Source of the DNA: JAFLCA01 sp041907145
Lineage (GTDB): Bacteria > Bdellovibrionota_C > UBA2361 > JAFLCA01
Assembly: GCA_041907145.1 (NCBI GenBank)
Contig: JAYRHW010000102.1
Span: forward strand, 1 to 29,243
Length of the DNA: 29,243 nt
Direction of reading: 5' to 3'
The translations under genes and the position numbers were made by a program. This document shows, in pieces, positions 22,300-29,243 of this stretch (the stretch's first letter is position 1; every line of letters starts with the position of its first letter). The notes below the pieces were generated by a model, which saw nothing but the letters and a program-made list of their open reading frames with translations, ran no database searches and had not been told where the DNA came from.

Positions 22300-22962
22300 T
22301 CAGAGCTGCAAGGCTTCCCAAGTCTGCTGCTCGCTCGGTGCGAACTTCTCGCCCTTGAAAATCCAGGTCTTCACCCCGATAACACCGTACGTCGTATTAG
22401 CCTCGGCAAAACCGTAGTCAATATCTGCGCGAAGGGTATGAAGAGGCACGCGGCCCTCGCGATACTTCTCGACGCGGGCAATTTCAGCGCCGTTCAAGCG
22501 TCCACCGACTTGCACCTTGATGCCCTCCGCCCCCATACGCAGTGCGCGTCCAACAGCCTCCTTCATCGCACGACGGAAATTCACGCGCTTTTCGAGTTGG
22601 AACGCTATGTTTTCCGCGACGAGCTGAGCGTCCATATCGGCCTTGCGGGCCTCGATAATATTCAAACTCACTTCGCGAGCGACGAGCGTGCGAAGCTCCT
22701 TGCGCAGATCTTCGATATCCTTACCCTTCTTTCCAATCACCAAACCGGGCTTGGCGGAGAAAATATTAATCTTCACTCGTGCGGCCGCGCGTTCAATCTC
22801 GACACGCGAAATACCGGCAGCCTGCAGCTTGCTCTTCACGAACTTGCGAATCTTGATGTCCTCGCCGATGTAACGAGCAAACTCACGTGTTGCAAACCAA
22901 CGCGACTGCCAGGTTTCAGTGACTCCGATTCGGAAGCCGCGTGGATGAATTTTCTGACCCAT
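22300..22962 (-). CDS. rpsC: 30S ribosomal protein S3
   Basis: 220 residues. Forms part of the mRNA entry tunnel and helicase. MGQKIHPRGFRIGVTETWQSRWFA opens it; the KH domain carries GLVIGKKGKDIEDLRKELRTL; the C-terminal domain has RRAMKEAVGRALRMGAEGIKVQVGGRLNGAEIAR. No anomaly. 82 bp after rplV, 138 bp before rplP. Confidence 0.98.
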   Translation of the reverse strand: MGQKIHPRGFRIGVTETWQSRWFATREFARYIGEDIKIRKFVKSKLQAAGISRVEIERAAARVKINIFSAKPGLVIGKKGKDIEDLRKELRTLVAREVSLNIIEARKADMDAQLVAENIAFQLEKRVNFRRAMKEAVGRALRMGAEGIKVQVGGRLNGAEIARVEKYREGRVPLHTLRADIDYGFAEANTTYGVIGVKTWIFKGEKFAPSEQQTWEALQL

Positions 22963-22997
22963 GAATTCTGTTCCTTCTGTAACGTTAAGAGCCCGAT

Positions 22998-23026
22998 ACT
23001 TTACCTAAATTTGCCGTTCTAATCAA
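22998..23026 (-). promoter_or_regulatory. Weak candidate internal promoter before rpsC
   Basis: On the minus strand TTGATT (23026-23021) and TAAAGT (23003-22998) are spaced by 17 bases inside the 82-bp rplV-rpsC gap. Each hexamer matches consensus at 4 of 6. This could be chance in an AT-richer spacer. Confidence 0.25.
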
Positions 23027-23044
23027 AACCCTCAGCCTTTTCAG

Positions 23045-23401
23045 CTACTTACGCTCGCCAAGGTAAATCGTGATATGGGCTGAATGCTTCTCGATGCCCA
23101 TCGCCCGTCCCTGCGCGCGCGGCATAATGCGCTTGAGTCTGCGCCCCATATCCACGTGTCCGCCGGTTACCCAGAGCTTATCGACGTCAGCGCCGGCGAC
23201 CTCACGAGCGTTGGCGATCGCAGACTTAAGCAGCTTCTCAGCTAACTGAGCAGCCTTCTTGGGGCTAAACTTCAAAATCTGAAGGGCCGGCTCAACCTGC
23301 TTGCCCTTGATAAGGTTCAACATCAAGCGCGCCTTGCGCGGTGCAATACGCACGTGTCGCAAGGTGGCTTTGGCTACGAACTCTTCGGTTGTCTTTTTCA
23401 T
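23045..23401 (-). CDS. rplV: 50S ribosomal protein L22
   Basis: 118 residues from the ATG at 23401; a TTG four codons upstream is possible. Lines the peptide exit tunnel. VAKATLRHVRIAPRKARLMLNLIKGKQVEPALQIL and the C-terminal hairpin and strand (RLKRIMPRAQGRAMGIEKHSAHITIYLGERK) are typical. 26 bp after rpsS. Confidence 0.97.
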   Translation of the reverse strand: MKKTTEEFVAKATLRHVRIAPRKARLMLNLIKGKQVEPALQILKFSPKKAAQLAEKLLKSAIANAREVAGADVDKLWVTGGHVDMGRRLKRIMPRAQGRAMGIEKHSAHITIYLGERK

Positions 23402-23427
23402 AAACAATCTCAACTAAGAAACTATCC

Positions 23428-23721
23428 CTACCCCTGTGCGCCAGGAGCCGGTGCTGCTGCCACCTTCGTGGAGTGACCAAAGAAGGTTCTGGTAGCAGAA
23501 AATTCGCCAAGCTTGTGTCCAACCATGTTCTCGGTCACGAAAACCGCGTTGAACTTCTTGCCGTTGTGAACGGCAAAGGTCAAACCGATCATTTCGGGAG
23601 TGATGGTCGAACGGCGCGACCAAGTCTTGATCACGCCCTTGTGACCGCCATTGCGAGCGCGCTCAACCCACTTCAAGAGATGAGCATCGACAAACGGACC
23701 TTTTTTAACTGACCTTGGCAT
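23428..23721 (-). CDS. rpsS: 30S ribosomal protein S19
   Basis: 97 residues. Head protein that contacts S13 and the A-site finger. MPRSVKKGPFVDAHLLKWVERA, RRSTITPEMIGLTFAVHNGKKF and MVGHKLGEFSATRTFFGHS are conserved. It begins 107 bp after the rplB stop, a spacer holding repeat copy C. Confidence 0.98.
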   Translation of the reverse strand: MPRSVKKGPFVDAHLLKWVERARNGGHKGVIKTWSRRSTITPEMIGLTFAVHNGKKFNAVFVTENMVGHKLGEFSATRTFFGHSTKVAAAPAPGAQG

Positions 23722-23762
23722 ATTCTCTCTCCACTAAACTCTCTAACTTTTCAAACCTCACC

Positions 23763-23820
23763 TGGGTGAAGGGGCCAACCCCTTCCCGTCATCCCAGTCT
23801 TGGCTCTGCCATGCTGGGAT
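23763..23820 (-). repeat. Double-hairpin intergenic repeat, copy C (rplB-rpsS spacer)
   Basis: Small hairpin GAAGGGG/CCCCTTC (23768-23774, 23779-23785) with a CCAA loop. A CCGTC linker identical to that of copy A follows, then the larger hairpin: ATCCCAG (23791-23797) against CTGGGAT (23814-23820), bulged T at 23798, inner TGGC/GCCA stem and a TCT loop. It starts 8 bp after the rplB stop. The outer stem of 7 bp is fully paired here; copy A has a G-U at the last pair. Confidence 0.77.
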
Positions 23821-23828
23821 AAGAAAAC

Positions 23829-24671
23829 CTATTGAGCTGTTGCCTGTGTCTTACCACGACGGCGAACAATGAATTTATTTGTGCGCTTATTATTGCGAGT
23901 CTTGAGCCCCTTGGCCTTCTGACCCGTGCGGCTGACCGGATGACGACCACCGGAAGTCTTACCCTGACCACCACCCATCGGATGATCGACTGGGTTCTTG
24001 GTAACACCGCGGTTATGCGGACGACGATTCAACCAGCGGCTACGTCCTGCCTTACCGATTTCGATGTTGGCATGATCAGGATTGCTCACTTCTCCAATAG
24101 TCGCATAGCACTCGGCCAAAACTTTACGCATCTCGCTGGAGGGCATACGGAGAAGAGCATACTCGCCTTCCTTAGCCACAAGCTGAGCCGAGTTACCGGC
24201 CGAGCGCACCATCTGACCACCACGACCGGGCTTGGTCTCGATGTTGAACACGGGCAAGCCAACGGGGATAAGCTTGAGCGGCAATGCATTGCCCGGCTTG
24301 ATTTCAGCCTGCGGGCCCGACATCACAGTATCGCCGGTACGAAGACCCTGTGGAGCGATGATGTAGCGTCTCTCGCCATCCTTATACTGAACGAGCGCGA
24401 TGCGCGCAGTGCGATTTGGATCGTACTCCAAAGCGGTCACCTGACCAGGGATACCGTGCTTCTCGCGGCGGAAATCCACCATGCGATAACGCTGCTTATG
24501 ACCACCGCCCATGTTGATGTTGGTATTGCGGCCATAGTGATTGCGGCCACCGGTGCTATTCTTCTTCTCGATCAAGCTCTTCTCAGGTCGCTTGTTGCTA
24601 AGCTCGGAGAAATCCGCCGAGGAGTATCCGCGCCGTGCCGGGGTAATTGGACGAAATTTTTTAAGTGCCAT
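23829..24671 (-). CDS. rplB: 50S ribosomal protein L2
   Basis: 280 residues. Needed for subunit association and peptidyl-transferase assembly. GGRNHYGRNTNINMGGGHKQRYR, the SH3-like middle domain, and NPVDHPMGGGQGKTSGGRHPVS with His230 at the position of the conserved E. coli His229. Full length and normal. Followed 8 bp later by repeat copy C. Confidence 0.98.
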   Translation of the reverse strand: MALKKFRPITPARRGYSSADFSELSNKRPEKSLIEKKNSTGGRNHYGRNTNINMGGGHKQRYRMVDFRREKHGIPGQVTALEYDPNRTARIALVQYKDGERRYIIAPQGLRTGDTVMSGPQAEIKPGNALPLKLIPVGLPVFNIETKPGRGGQMVRSAGNSAQLVAKEGEYALLRMPSSEMRKVLAECYATIGEVSNPDHANIEIGKAGRSRWLNRRPHNRGVTKNPVDHPMGGGQGKTSGGRHPVSRTGQKAKGLKTRNNKRTNKFIVRRRGKTQATAQ

Positions 24672-24690
24672 AGCTGTATCCTAATCTCGC

Positions 24691-25071
24691 TTAGAGACCC
24701 TCGATAACATTGACTGTTTGACCTTCCTTGAGCGTGACGTAAGCCTTCTTATAGGCGGCTCTGCGGCCTTCCGAGCGAGAGGTGCGCTTCGGCTTGCCAA
24801 GATAATTTACCGTGTTCACGTCCTTCACGTTCACTTTGAAAACCCGCTCGACTGCCGTCTTGATCTCGTCCTTGGAAGCGCGTCGATCTACCTTGAAGAC
24901 CACGCGATTGCCAGCGCCACCGACAAGCGAGCTCTTCTCGGTGATCATCGGCGACAAAATTATGCTGTAGTCGCTGACCGCAGCAGCATTCTGCTGTGCC
25001 TCGGCCTTCTTGCTCATTTTCCCGCCAGCTTTCTTTGCGCGGGGCTTCTTTTCAGTTTTCTCAGCAGTCAT
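24691..25071 (-). CDS. rplW: 50S ribosomal protein L23, N-terminally extended
   Basis: 126 residues from the ATG at 25071, with AGGTG six bases upstream. The L23 core starts at about residue 35 (YSIILSPMITEKSSLVGGAGNRVVFKVDRRASKDEIKTAVERVFKV). Ahead of it is a Lys/Ala-rich extension of about 33 residues (EKTEKKPRAKKAGGKMSKK...AQQNAAA) that most L23 proteins lack. L23 docks trigger factor and SRP at the exit tunnel. An internal ATG at 25017 would shorten the extension but has a weaker SD. Confidence 0.95.
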   Translation of the reverse strand: MTAEKTEKKPRAKKAGGKMSKKAEAQQNAAAVSDYSIILSPMITEKSSLVGGAGNRVVFKVDRRASKDEIKTAVERVFKVNVKDVNTVNYLGKPKRTSRSEGRRAAYKKAYVTLKEGQTVNVIEGL

Positions 25072-25093
25072 GCGCTTCACCTATATCCCGAAA

Positions 25094-25828
25094 CTACTTG
25101 GTTTTTGCCGAAGACTTCTTAGCTACAGCCTTCTTCTCAGAAGCGGCCTTCTTAGCCGGCTTCGCGGCAGCAGGAGCATCAGCAGCCGACTTCTCCGCCT
25201 TCACTCGGGCTTGCAGACCCAAGATGGCTTCCTTCGTGCTGATCAGAACCTTGTGACGCATCAAGTCATACACATTGATGCCGCCAACATCGGCCAAGAG
25301 CACATTCGGAAGATTTCGGCTCGAGCGAACAATCGCCTCATCGGCGCCGTTCAGCACGAGCGCAAAGTTGCGAGCTTCCACTCCGAGGTTCTTGAGAACC
25401 TTGGCCATATCCTTAGTCTTGCCGGATGCAACGCTGATCTTATCGAGCACGACGATCTGCTTTTCCTTGGCCTTGTAGCTCAACACTGCGGCCATCGCCT
25501 GGCGGCGCGTGCGCTTAGCAAGCCGATGCTCGTAGCTGCGAGGAAGCGGACCATGGATGCTGGCACCGCCGACCCACAGAGGAGAAATAATCGAACCGGC
25601 GCGAGCACGACCCGTTCCCTTTTGCTTCCAAGGCTTCTTTCCCCCGCCCTTCATCATGCTGCGAGTCAAGGCCTGGTGAGTACCTGAGCGGCGCTTGTTC
25701 AGCTGCCAACGTACGGTCTCATGCACAAGCTGCTGCTTGATCGGGGCGGCAAAAACTTCAGGATCGAGATCGATCGTGCCGACCTCCTTACCCTGCATGT
25801 CTAATACTTTCCAACGTAACGCTTCCAC
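25094..25828 (-). CDS. rplD: 50S ribosomal protein L4, C-terminally extended
   Basis: 244 residues. L4 lines the exit tunnel and represses the S10 operon in E. coli. RRSGTHQALTRSMMKGGGKKPWKQKGTGRARAGS is the tunnel loop region. The C-terminus carries about 30 extra Ala/Lys/Ser-rich residues (AADAPAAAKPAKKAASEKK...). Start is GTG at 25828 with an AGGGGAAGG SD. 16 bp after rplC. Confidence 0.96.
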   Translation of the reverse strand: MEALRWKVLDMQGKEVGTIDLDPEVFAAPIKQQLVHETVRWQLNKRRSGTHQALTRSMMKGGGKKPWKQKGTGRARAGSIISPLWVGGASIHGPLPRSYEHRLAKRTRRQAMAAVLSYKAKEKQIVVLDKISVASGKTKDMAKVLKNLGVEARNFALVLNGADEAIVRSSRNLPNVLLADVGGINVYDLMRHKVLISTKEAILGLQARVKAEKSAADAPAAAKPAKKAASEKKAVAKKSSAKTK

Positions 25829-25844
25829 GTTCCTTCCCCTTTAA

Positions 25845-26525
25845 TTAGGCAGCCTTCTTAGGCTTGTACGACTTAATAGCTTTGCGAATCACCACGAGGG
25901 ATCCGGTTGAACCGGGGATTCCACCCTTGATGAGAATCAGATTCTCTTCGGGCTTCACGCCGACTACCTGAACATTCTGCAGGGTGACATTCTCGTCACC
26001 CATCTGTCCCGGCATGCGCTTATTCTTGAAGATATGCCCGGGAAATTTACGACAGCCGACTGAACCAACGTGACGGCGCACCTCATGCGTACCGCGGGTT
26101 GACGGCTGCCCCTTCATGCCGTGACGCTTCACGACACCCTGGAAGCCGCGGCCGATTGAGACACCGGAAACATCTACAAGCTCACCCTTCTGGAATATCT
26201 CGCCAACTTTCACCTCATGGCCTAGGTTACCCCAGCCTAAGGCGTCAATATCACAGCGAACCTCCTTAACATGGTAGAAGGCACCCTTGGCGGCAGCTTT
26301 GAACTGGCCGGTTTCGGCTTTGTTCAAACGCTGGAACTTCTTCGGCTCGAAGCCAAGCTTCACTGCCGAATAGCCGTCCTGATCTTTCTTCTTTACGCCC
26401 ACGACATAGCAGGGCCCGGCCTGTACCACCGTTACCGGGACGCAGGTACCGTCCTCAGCAAAAATGTGGCTCATACCGAGCTTCTTCCCTAGCAAGCCTT
26501 CCGGATAAAGTTTTTCCGTGCTCAT
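25845..26525 (-). CDS. rplC: 50S ribosomal protein L3
   Basis: 226 residues. Assembly initiator of the 50S near the peptidyl-transferase centre. LLGKKLGMSHIFAEDGTCVPVTVVQAGP, GFQGVVKRHGMKGQPSTRGTHEVRRHVGSVG and FKNKRMPGQMGDENVTLQNVQVV are family blocks, including the loop that contacts the catalytic centre. 59 bp after rpsJ. Confidence 0.98.
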   Translation of the reverse strand: MSTEKLYPEGLLGKKLGMSHIFAEDGTCVPVTVVQAGPCYVVGVKKKDQDGYSAVKLGFEPKKFQRLNKAETGQFKAAAKGAFYHVKEVRCDIDALGWGNLGHEVKVGEIFQKGELVDVSGVSIGRGFQGVVKRHGMKGQPSTRGTHEVRRHVGSVGCRKFPGHIFKNKRMPGQMGDENVTLQNVQVVGVKPEENLILIKGGIPGSTGSLVVIRKAIKSYKPKKAA

Positions 26526-26539
26526 TTCTCTCTCGCTTT

Positions 26540-26557
26540 CTTCAAATCTATTTGAAG
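26540..26557. other. Small hairpin in the rpsJ-rplC spacer
   Basis: CTTCAAA (26540-26546) pairs with TTTGAAG (26551-26557) around a TCTA loop, between the rpsJ stop and the rplC start. A 7-bp AT-rich stem of uncertain meaning; it may be chance. Confidence 0.25.
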
Positions 26558-26584
26558 ACCAAAATCTTCTTGCTCACCTGGCTA

Positions 26585-26899
26585 TTACTGGAGCTTCAAC
26601 TCCACATCGATACCGGTCGACAATTCCAGCTTTCCTAACTCATCGATAGTCTGCTGTGTCGGCTCCAGGATATCGAGCAGCCGCTTATGCGTACGAATCT
26701 CGAACTGCTCGCGAGACTTCTTGTCCGCATATGGAGAACGGTTCACCGTGAAACGCTCAATGCGGGTTGGCAAAGGAATCGGTCCAGCGACGCGCCCACC
26801 GGTTCGGCGAACGGTCGAAACGATTTCCGATACAGCGGCATCAAGAAGCTTATGATCGTAGCCCTTGAGCCTAATTCTAATTAACTGACCACCTAGCAT
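26585..26899 (-). CDS. rpsJ: 30S ribosomal protein S10 (NusE)
   Basis: 104 residues. 30S head protein and antitermination factor NusE with NusB. IRIRLKGYDHKLLDAAVSEIVSTVRRTGGRVAGPIPLPTRIERFTVNRSPYADKKSREQFEIRTHKRLLDI is typical. ATG at 26899 with GGGAG six bases upstream; an out-of-frame ATG lies between them. First ribosomal gene of the S10 block, 125 bp after tuf. Confidence 0.98.
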   Translation of the reverse strand: MLGGQLIRIRLKGYDHKLLDAAVSEIVSTVRRTGGRVAGPIPLPTRIERFTVNRSPYADKKSREQFEIRTHKRLLDILEPTQQTIDELGKLELSTGIDVELKLQ

Positions 26900-26933
26900 T
26901 GCATTCTCCCTAACTTAACTTCCCACCGAGCTG

Positions 26934-27006
26934 GGGTGCAGGGCCCCTCCCCCGGATATCGGGGAATAACCAGGCGCTCTGACTGAACTTCCAGCCAGAA
27001 CGCCTG
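26934..27006 (-). other. Cluster of hairpins in the tuf-rpsJ spacer
   Basis: The strongest hairpin is a 14-bp stem, CAGGCGCTCTGACT (26971-26984) against AGCCAGAACGCCTG (26993-27006), with two G-U pairs in the RNA and an 8-base loop, 18 bp after the tuf stop. It is followed by a CCCCG/CGGGG hairpin (26950-26964) and a GGGG/CCCC one (26934-26947). The last part resembles the small-hairpin half of the double-hairpin repeats. No U-run, so attenuation or processing is more likely than full termination. Confidence 0.55.
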
Positions 27007-27024
27007 TGGGTCCTCGTTACGTAA

Positions 27025-28221
27025 TTACTCGATAATCTCGGTAACGACACCGGAACCAACGGTCCTACCACCCTCGCGGATAGCGAAGCGAACCTGCTTC
27101 TCCATCGCGATCGGCTGATAGAGCTCGACTTCGAGGTGGATGCGGTCGCCCGGCATTGCCATCTCTACTCCCTGTGGGAGCTTGATCGAGCCAGTAACGT
27201 CCGTAGTTCTGAAATAGAACTGAGGACGATAACCGGTGAAGAACGGCTTATGACGTCCGCCTTCTTCCTTCTTGAGGACGTAGGCTTCAGCCTTGAACTT
27301 CTTATGCGGCTTGATCGAGCCGGGTTTTGCGAGGACTTGTCCGCGCTCAACCTCTTCACGCTTCAAACCACGGAGGAGACAGCCGACGTTATCGCCAGCC
27401 TGACCTTCATCGAGAAGCTTACGGAACATCTCGACGCCGGTTACGACGGTCTTGGTCGTATCCTTGAGTCCGATGATCTCGATTTCTTCACCGACCTTGA
27501 CAATACCGCGCTCGATACGTCCCGTTGCTACGGTTCCGCGACCTTCGATCGAGAACACGTCTTCAACTGGCATCAAGAACGGCTTATCAATGTCGCGCTG
27601 CGGAACAGGAATATACTCGTCGATCGTGGCAAGAAGCTTGTCGATCGAGCCGATTCCGATCTCGCTGTTCTCGCCCTGAAGAGCCTTCAGTGCTGAACCC
27701 TTGATGATCGGAGTATCGTCGCCGGGGAAATCGTACTCCTTGAGGAGATCACGAACTTCCATCTCGACGAGATCGAGGAGTTCCTTGTCATCAACAACGT
27801 CAACTTTGTTCAAGAAGACGACGATCTTGGGAACGCCTACCTGACGGGCAAGCAGGATGTGCTCGCGAGTCTGCGGCATCGGGCCGTCGGCTGCGCTTAC
27901 CACGAGGATAGCGCCGTCCATTTGAGCAGCACCGGTGATCATGTTCTTGACGTAGTCAGCGTGACCGGGGCAGTCCACGTGAGCATAGTGACGCTTTGCA
28001 GTCTCGTACTCAACGTGCGCGCTGGCGATCGTAACGGTCTTGCTAGCATCACGAACCGTACCGCCCTTGGCGATATCGGTGTAGCTCTTAGCCGTTGCCA
28101 TCTTACGACTGGCCTGAGTGTTAACCAATGCAGCAGTAAGCGTGGTCTTGCCGTGATCGACGTGACCAATAGTGCCCACGTTCACGTGAGGCTTACTTCT
28201 GTCGAATTTCTCCTTGGACAT
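27025..28221 (-). CDS. tuf: Elongation factor Tu with variant switch I
   Basis: 398 residues from the ATG at 28221, GGAG six bases upstream. Delivers aminoacyl-tRNA to the ribosome. G1 GHVDHGKT (19-26), G3 DCPGH (83-87), G4 NKVD (138-141); domains 2 and 3 are standard (FSIEGRGTVATGRIERG; FFTGYRPQFYFRTTDVTG; C-terminal GGRTVGSGVVTEIIE). Switch I is unusual: residues about 47-68 read SYTDIAKGGTVRDASKTVTI instead of the common AYDQIDKAPEEKARGITI, with two extra residues. Thr64 should still serve as the Mg ligand. From memory, planctomycete EF-Tu has a very similar segment. Only one tuf copy is in this window. Confidence 0.98.
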   Translation of the reverse strand: MSKEKFDRSKPHVNVGTIGHVDHGKTTLTAALVNTQASRKMATAKSYTDIAKGGTVRDASKTVTIASAHVEYETAKRHYAHVDCPGHADYVKNMITGAAQMDGAILVVSAADGPMPQTREHILLARQVGVPKIVVFLNKVDVVDDKELLDLVEMEVRDLLKEYDFPGDDTPIIKGSALKALQGENSEIGIGSIDKLLATIDEYIPVPQRDIDKPFLMPVEDVFSIEGRGTVATGRIERGIVKVGEEIEIIGLKDTTKTVVTGVEMFRKLLDEGQAGDNVGCLLRGLKREEVERGQVLAKPGSIKPHKKFKAEAYVLKKEEGGRHKPFFTGYRPQFYFRTTDVTGSIKLPQGVEMAMPGDRIHLEVELYQPIAMEKQVRFAIREGGRTVGSGVVTEIIE

Positions 28222-28288
28222 AGTTTGCTCCAATTAGTCTAGTTAAAAACTGTTACCTTCTTCCAAATACCCAACAGCACCACAAAAC

Positions 28289-28314
28289 CCGACTCGAAAA
28301 CCAGTTTCGACCGG
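28289..28314 (-). terminator. Terminator-like hairpin between fusA and tuf
   Basis: TCGAAA (28294-28299) pairs with TTTCGA (28305-28310), extended by CCG/CGG (28289-28291, 28312-28314) with a G-U pair and one bulged base. On the transcribed minus strand it is followed by GTTTTG. The T-run is short, so partial termination or processing between fusA and tuf is more likely than full termination. Confidence 0.4.
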
Positions 28315-28330
28315 CGTACACCTAACCTTG

Positions 28331-29243
28331 TTACGCCTTCGTCGCGATACTCTCCGCAATGTGAGACGGCACCGGTGCATAATGATGGTATTCCATCGTA
28401 AACACTGCGCGTCCCTGCGAGTTCGATCGCAAGTCAGTCGAATAACCGAACATCTCAGAGAGCGGAACCTCCGCGCGGATTGCCTGCGCAGCGCCCACTC
28501 TCGGTTCCATCCCCATGATTCGAGCACGTCGGCGGTTCAAATCGCCGACGATGGTGCTGACGAAATCATCAGGAGAAATCACTTCCACGGCCATGATTGG
28601 CTCGAGCAGCTGGATCTTTGCCTTGCGGCAGGCTTCCTTAACGCACATGGAGCCGGCGATTTTGAACGCCATCTCGCTCGAATCGACTTCGTGGTAGCTT
28701 CCGTAGAACACAGCAACCTTGATGTCGATAAGAGGGAACCCAGCTAAAATACCGCCTTCCAACGCTTCGCGTACGCCGTCCTCAATCGCCGGAATGTATT
28801 CACGAGGAATAACACCGCCCTTCACTTCGTCTTCGAACTCCACACCGCTTCCTGGCGGCAGAGGCTCGACACGAAGCAATACGTGACCATATTGTCCGCG
28901 ACCACCCGTCTGCTTGGCATACTTAGTCTCATTCTCGACCTTAGCCAAAATCGTCTCGCGATACGCAACTTGCGGCTTGCCGACCGTCGTATCAACGCCG
29001 AATTCACGGAACAGTCGCTGCTTGATAATGTCGAGATGGAGCTCGCCCATGCCGGCGATAAGAGTCTGCCCTGATTCCTGATCGACGCTCACCTTCAAGG
29101 ATGGATCTTCCTTTGCAAGCTTCATCAAGCTCATGCCCATCTTCTCTTCATCGGCCTTGGTCTTTGGCTCGATCGCAATACTGATAACCGGAGCCGGAGC
29201 ATGAATACTCTCGAGCACCACTGGATTTTCAGGATCGCACAGC
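28331..29243 (-). CDS. fusA: Elongation factor G, C-terminal part (5' end beyond window)
   Basis: The frame runs open to the last base; the first visible residues read LCDPENPVVLESI, an internal EF-G sequence, so the GTPase domain lies outside. Visible parts are domain III (PVISIAIEPK, MSLMKLAKEDPSLKV, GMGELHLDIIKQRL), domain IV (TGGRGQYGHVLLRVEPL, IPAIEDGVREALEGGILAGFPL) and domain V (LLEPIMAVEVISPDDFVSTIVGDLNRRRARIMG, FGYSTDLRSNSQGRAVFTMEYHHY). EF-G drives translocation. All look normal. Followed 109 bp later by tuf, the usual str-operon order; rpsL and rpsG presumably lie beyond the window. Confidence 0.98.
   Translation of the reverse strand, partial: LCDPENPVVLESIHAPAPVISIAIEPKTKADEEKMGMSLMKLAKEDPSLKVSVDQESGQTLIAGMGELHLDIIKQRLFREFGVDTTVGKPQVAYRETILAKVENETKYAKQTGGRGQYGHVLLRVEPLPPGSGVEFEDEVKGGVIPREYIPAIEDGVREALEGGILAGFPLIDIKVAVFYGSYHEVDSSEMAFKIAGSMCVKEACRKAKIQLLEPIMAVEVISPDDFVSTIVGDLNRRRARIMGMEPRVGAAQAIRAEVPLSEMFGYSTDLRSNSQGRAVFTMEYHHYAPVPSHIAESIATKA

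Noticed and set aside
11716..23820. The three intergenic repeats as a CRISPR array or as rho-independent terminators
   Set aside because: They are kilobases apart with genes between, and have no regular spacers; they also lack U-tracts and lie inside an operon whose downstream genes are essential.
23832..24707. A 291-codon open frame antisense to rplB
   Set aside because: It mirrors the L2 gene, which matches its family throughout; the antisense product has no family resemblance.
1..29243. rRNA, tRNA, insertion sequence, integrase or prophage genes
   Set aside because: I looked for their hallmark sequences and proteins by eye on both strands and saw none; a tRNAscan and Rfam search would settle small RNAs I could miss.

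Overview
The window comes from a Gram-negative bacterium. It carries an LptE-type outer-membrane lipoprotein gene, other lipoprotein and signal-peptide genes, and a FabI enoyl reductase. I cannot place the phylum by eye. The ygfA-ymdB pair recalls deltaproteobacteria-like genomes, while the EF-Tu GTPase domain has a switch I region I remember from Planctomycetes. An under-sampled lineage is plausible. Near-consensus Shine-Dalgarno (SD) sites with frequent TTG and GTG starts occur throughout.

Region 1 (1-8349) is accessory. It holds two multidomain histidine kinases (PAS-HisKA-HATPase-REC at 1-1662; REC-PAS-HisKA-HATPase at 8349-6805), a stand-alone receiver (1739-2107), and a receiver with an unknown helical C-terminus (4659-5420). 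None has a recognisable DNA-binding output domain. Between them lie a YmdB-type metallophosphoesterase overlapping a 5-formyltetrahydrofolate cyclo-ligase, a secreted M48 metalloprotease, an unrecognised secreted protein and a small lipoprotein.

Region 2 (8427-9366) has dcd and rpsT on the plus strand, closed by an 18-bp-stem bidirectional terminator (9399-9439). The same terminator ends a long minus-strand series.

Region 3 (29243 down to 9457, minus strand) is the translation super-operon: fusA (partial), tuf, rpsJ, rplC, rplD, rplW, rplB, rpsS, rplV, rpsC, rplP, rpmC, rpsQ, rplN, rplX, rplE, rpsN, rpsH, rplF, rplR, rpsE, rpmD, rplO, secY, adk, [380-bp gap], rpmJ, rpsM, rpsK, rpsD, rpoA, rplQ, then fabI, a small unknown gene and lptE. 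The order is canonical, but map and infA are absent between adk and rpmJ. rpmJ is only 38 codons long and starts with TTG. Gene products supply the ribosome, its two GTPases, the SecY translocon and the RNA polymerase alpha subunit; the distal genes serve fatty-acid and LPS assembly.

The most unusual structure is a family of about 60-bp double-hairpin repeats. Three clear copies (11716-11772, 22230-22291, 23763-23820) each sit 5-8 bp after a stop codon in three of the widest spacers of the ribosomal operon, all in the same orientation. Their larger hairpin keeps a bulged T and a 3-nt loop while the stem bases covary. A possible degenerate fourth copy lies between tuf and rpsJ. No rRNA, tRNA, CRISPR array, transposase or prophage gene was seen.
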